A stretch of DNA of 64,000 nucleotides, taken from Skeletonema tropicum (lineage: Eukaryota; Bacillariophyta; Thalassiosirophyceae; Thalassiosirales; Thalassiosiraceae). Location of the stretch: positions 1-64,000 of the forward strand of contig JAWZXG010000044.1 of assembly GCA_037178625.1 (NCBI GenBank). Direction: 5' to 3'. The notes under the pieces were generated by a model. It was not told where the DNA came from. It saw nothing but the letters and a program-made list of their open reading frames with translations, and made no database searches. The translations under genes were made by a program, and so were the position numbers. Shown in pieces: positions 62,457 through 64,000 of the stretch. How positions within the stretch are numbered: the first letter of the stretch is position 1; each line of letters begins with the position of its first letter.

Positions 62457-64000
62457 ATGAAATCTACGAATCATTATCATCGTCTTCAACATTACACTGC
62501 TGCCGTGGGCTTCGCACTGCTTGTCGCCCTCGCCGCTGTCATCGGAAGTGTCGATAATACCACATCTTTTCGTGTATGCTTCGGTGCGCTTCTTTTGACG
62601 CTTGGTGTAGCTCAGCTCAAATTAGCAGTGGATCTCTACAAACATCGAAACAATCTTCTGCTTCAGCTGTTCCAGCCGATCAGTCTGTCGCTCCTTGCGA
62701 CAGCTGGTGCTGTTGCAACAATCGCATCATTTCTGTTTGCATTTCCGGAGTATGATGCAACATGTGCACTTCGTCAACCAATCATCCTCACGTCTATCAC
62801 ATTCATGGGGAACTTATTAATCGGTAGGGCATGGAGGATCGAGAGTAATATTGGCTCGACGGCTACATTTGCAGCATCTGATGGTGAACTAGATTCAGTG
62901 GGGGTGGCAAGATTGAAAGTGATGAGTGTTCTACGCACATTGTCCCAGCTGGGAAAATATGTCGGCAGTCGTGGAAGAGAGGAGATGGGGAGCAACATGA
63001 TCTTTGTTGTTCTGGTATTACTCCTCCCGCAACTTGTGTTGCAAATCGTCAATCTGTCAGTGCCAAGTGTTAGAATGGGAAGCATCGAAATTATCAATGA
63101 CGAAGGGCATTTCACGTGCGAATCTGAAACTGGTCCTTATGTTCTCATCTTGGGGATAGTATTAGCATCAATGCCTTTTGCCATCTCGTTGCTGATTAAT
63201 ATCGAGAGTAGAGGTATGCCAGGTAAATTTCGAGAGTTAAATGAGATTGCAGCATCCATGACGTCTTCATTTTGGATGCTTCTTGGTACGTTGCCTGCTG
63301 CAGAGATGATAAGGAAGACTCATCCAAATGCACATGCGTATCTGCTTGCTGCATCGGTTCTGAGCTGCGTGCTTCCTGTGTCCTATAATATTGCTCAGAC
63401 TAGGTTGCAGAATGTAATTATGAGCACGGACGTGGCAACGGCGGGTGGAAATGGTAATCAGGGGACATGCGCTCCTAGGCGAATGACGCGGACATCACCA
63501 ACTCTCTCTTCATTATCGTCTCGTGATGGAAAAATGCAGGATGATCCGCTTATTCTGAACGCTGCCGACGATTACGCTGCAGTGGGTAAGATGTTTGACG
63601 TTATGGGATCTACATCAAATGCTGTGGATACGTACAAGGATGTTCTAACCTTGTTCAAAGTGGGGGGAGAGGAGTTCTTGTGGGAGGGAGGATTTACTCT
63701 GCCAGAGATACATTCGTTGGGTCCAAAGTCTCTGGAGATTGTCATCAAAACACTTCACAGGAGCTCGAAGCTTTGGCAAAGAATCTTGTGGTCGGATACT
63801 GCTAATGAAGAAGCCGAACGAAGGTGCATTAAATGCTGCATGGATGCATTTGATGTGTTCGACAAAGCCCCAGCAAAATGTCAATTGAGTGATAGGTGCG
63901 TTATCTTTCCTTGTTACAGCATGATTAATGCTATTTCCAGCCAAGCATATACCCCTCCAAACAATATGTCAAAAGAAGACTTTGAAACGACCTTGGCAGA
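62457..64000 (+). CDS. Class C-like seven-transmembrane receptor (partial, runs off the window)
   Basis: A frame open for 514 codons from ATG at 62457 to the last base, with no stop, so the gene continues beyond the window. An N-terminal hydrophobic segment (13-30) may be a signal or extra span. Seven spans follow at about 37-60, 74-97, 106-126, 180-200, 227-248, 266-283 and 293-311. The third begins CALRQPIILTS and ends IGRAWRI, matching the Cys-x-Leu-Arg start and basic end of TM3 in class C (GABA-B/metabotropic glutamate type) receptors. Cys103 could pair with Cys221 (FTCES) in the second outer loop. The large ligand-binding ectodomain usual in this class is missing here; it may be absent or lie on unseen upstream exons. 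The cytoplasmic tail (about 320 onward) has a globular-looking part I do not recognise. Confidence 0.75.
   Translation, partial: MKSTNHYHRLQHYTAAVGFALLVALAAVIGSVDNTTSFRVCFGALLLTLGVAQLKLAVDLYKHRNNLLLQLFQPISLSLLATAGAVATIASFLFAFPEYDATCALRQPIILTSITFMGNLLIGRAWRIESNIGSTATFAASDGELDSVGVARLKVMSVLRTLSQLGKYVGSRGREEMGSNMIFVVLVLLLPQLVLQIVNLSVPSVRMGSIEIINDEGHFTCESETGPYVLILGIVLASMPFAISLLINIESRGMPGKFRELNEIAASMTSSFWMLLGTLPAAEMIRKTHPNAHAYLLAASVLSCVLPVSYNIAQTRLQNVIMSTDVATAGGNGNQGTCAPRRMTRTSPTLSSLSSRDGKMQDDPLILNAADDYAAVGKMFDVMGSTSNAVDTYKDVLTLFKVGGEEFLWEGGFTLPEIHSLGPKSLEIVIKTLHRSSKLWQRILWSDTANEEAERRCIKCCMDAFDVFDKAPAKCQLSDRCVIFPCYSMINAISSQAYTPPNNMSKEDFETTLA

Overview
This window is nuclear DNA from a eukaryotic alga, most likely a diatom and perhaps a centric one. 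Three kinds of evidence support this. Plastid pre-sequences carry the heterokont signal-peptide/phenylalanine junction (CAF-AP, SQAF-NA, VQAF-VT). Genes contain short GT-AG introns of 119 and 153 bp. The families present are ones expanded in diatoms: HSF transcription factors, ankyrin-repeat proteins, class C-like 7TM receptors, and RNase H-bearing LINE-type elements. No prokaryotic operon structure is visible.

Region 1 (1-17650) is a head-to-tail array of a 1.89-kb unit, eight copies plus a degenerate ninth. The outer units are nearly identical. Units 4 to 6 carry homopolymer runs and small indels that look like assembly error. Unit 8 is interrupted by a 1.43-kb segment with a 547-codon low-complexity frame whose C-terminus is encoded by the repeat itself. 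A 479-bp fold-back element (TIR TAAGCC...) separates unit 8 from the ninth, and a second member of that family lies at 61658-62130. A fragment of the array unit is also found at 56355-56560.

Region 2 (18236-24133) holds three related HSF genes. The first two are divergent; the third follows on the plus strand. Only the middle copy has an intron, and it sits inside the DNA-binding domain.

Region 3 (24300-33800) has a thylakoid-lumen-type small protein, a leucine-carboxyl-methyltransferase-family gene with a duplicated 3' end, and a tandem segmental duplication. Each half of that duplication carries a damaged ankyrin gene: one has lost most of its repeats in frame, the other is stopped by a 102-bp inverted-repeat insertion.

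Region 4 (33795-46800) has a plastid-type EF-hand membrane protein, a 5'-truncated LINE-like retrotransposon with a 16-bp target-site duplication, a third ankyrin gene whose basic tail is cut off by a stop codon, a probable 2OG-Fe(II) oxygenase-fold plastid protein, a relic of an FAD-linked oxidase, and a 497-bp MITE-like element next to the fourth ankyrin gene.

Region 5 (46838-64000) has the fourth (intact) ankyrin gene, a broken BTB-SAM gene, a 1357-residue coiled-coil protein with an Arg-Ser-rich tail, the fifth ankyrin gene, a retroelement-like fragment, the second fold-back element, and a 7TM class C-like receptor gene that runs off the right edge.

The genes do not form one pathway. The window is dominated by recent local duplication and small non-autonomous elements. 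The five ankyrin paralogues and the short inverted-repeat elements in and beside them are the most informative material. All function calls come from reading motifs; no database search was possible.
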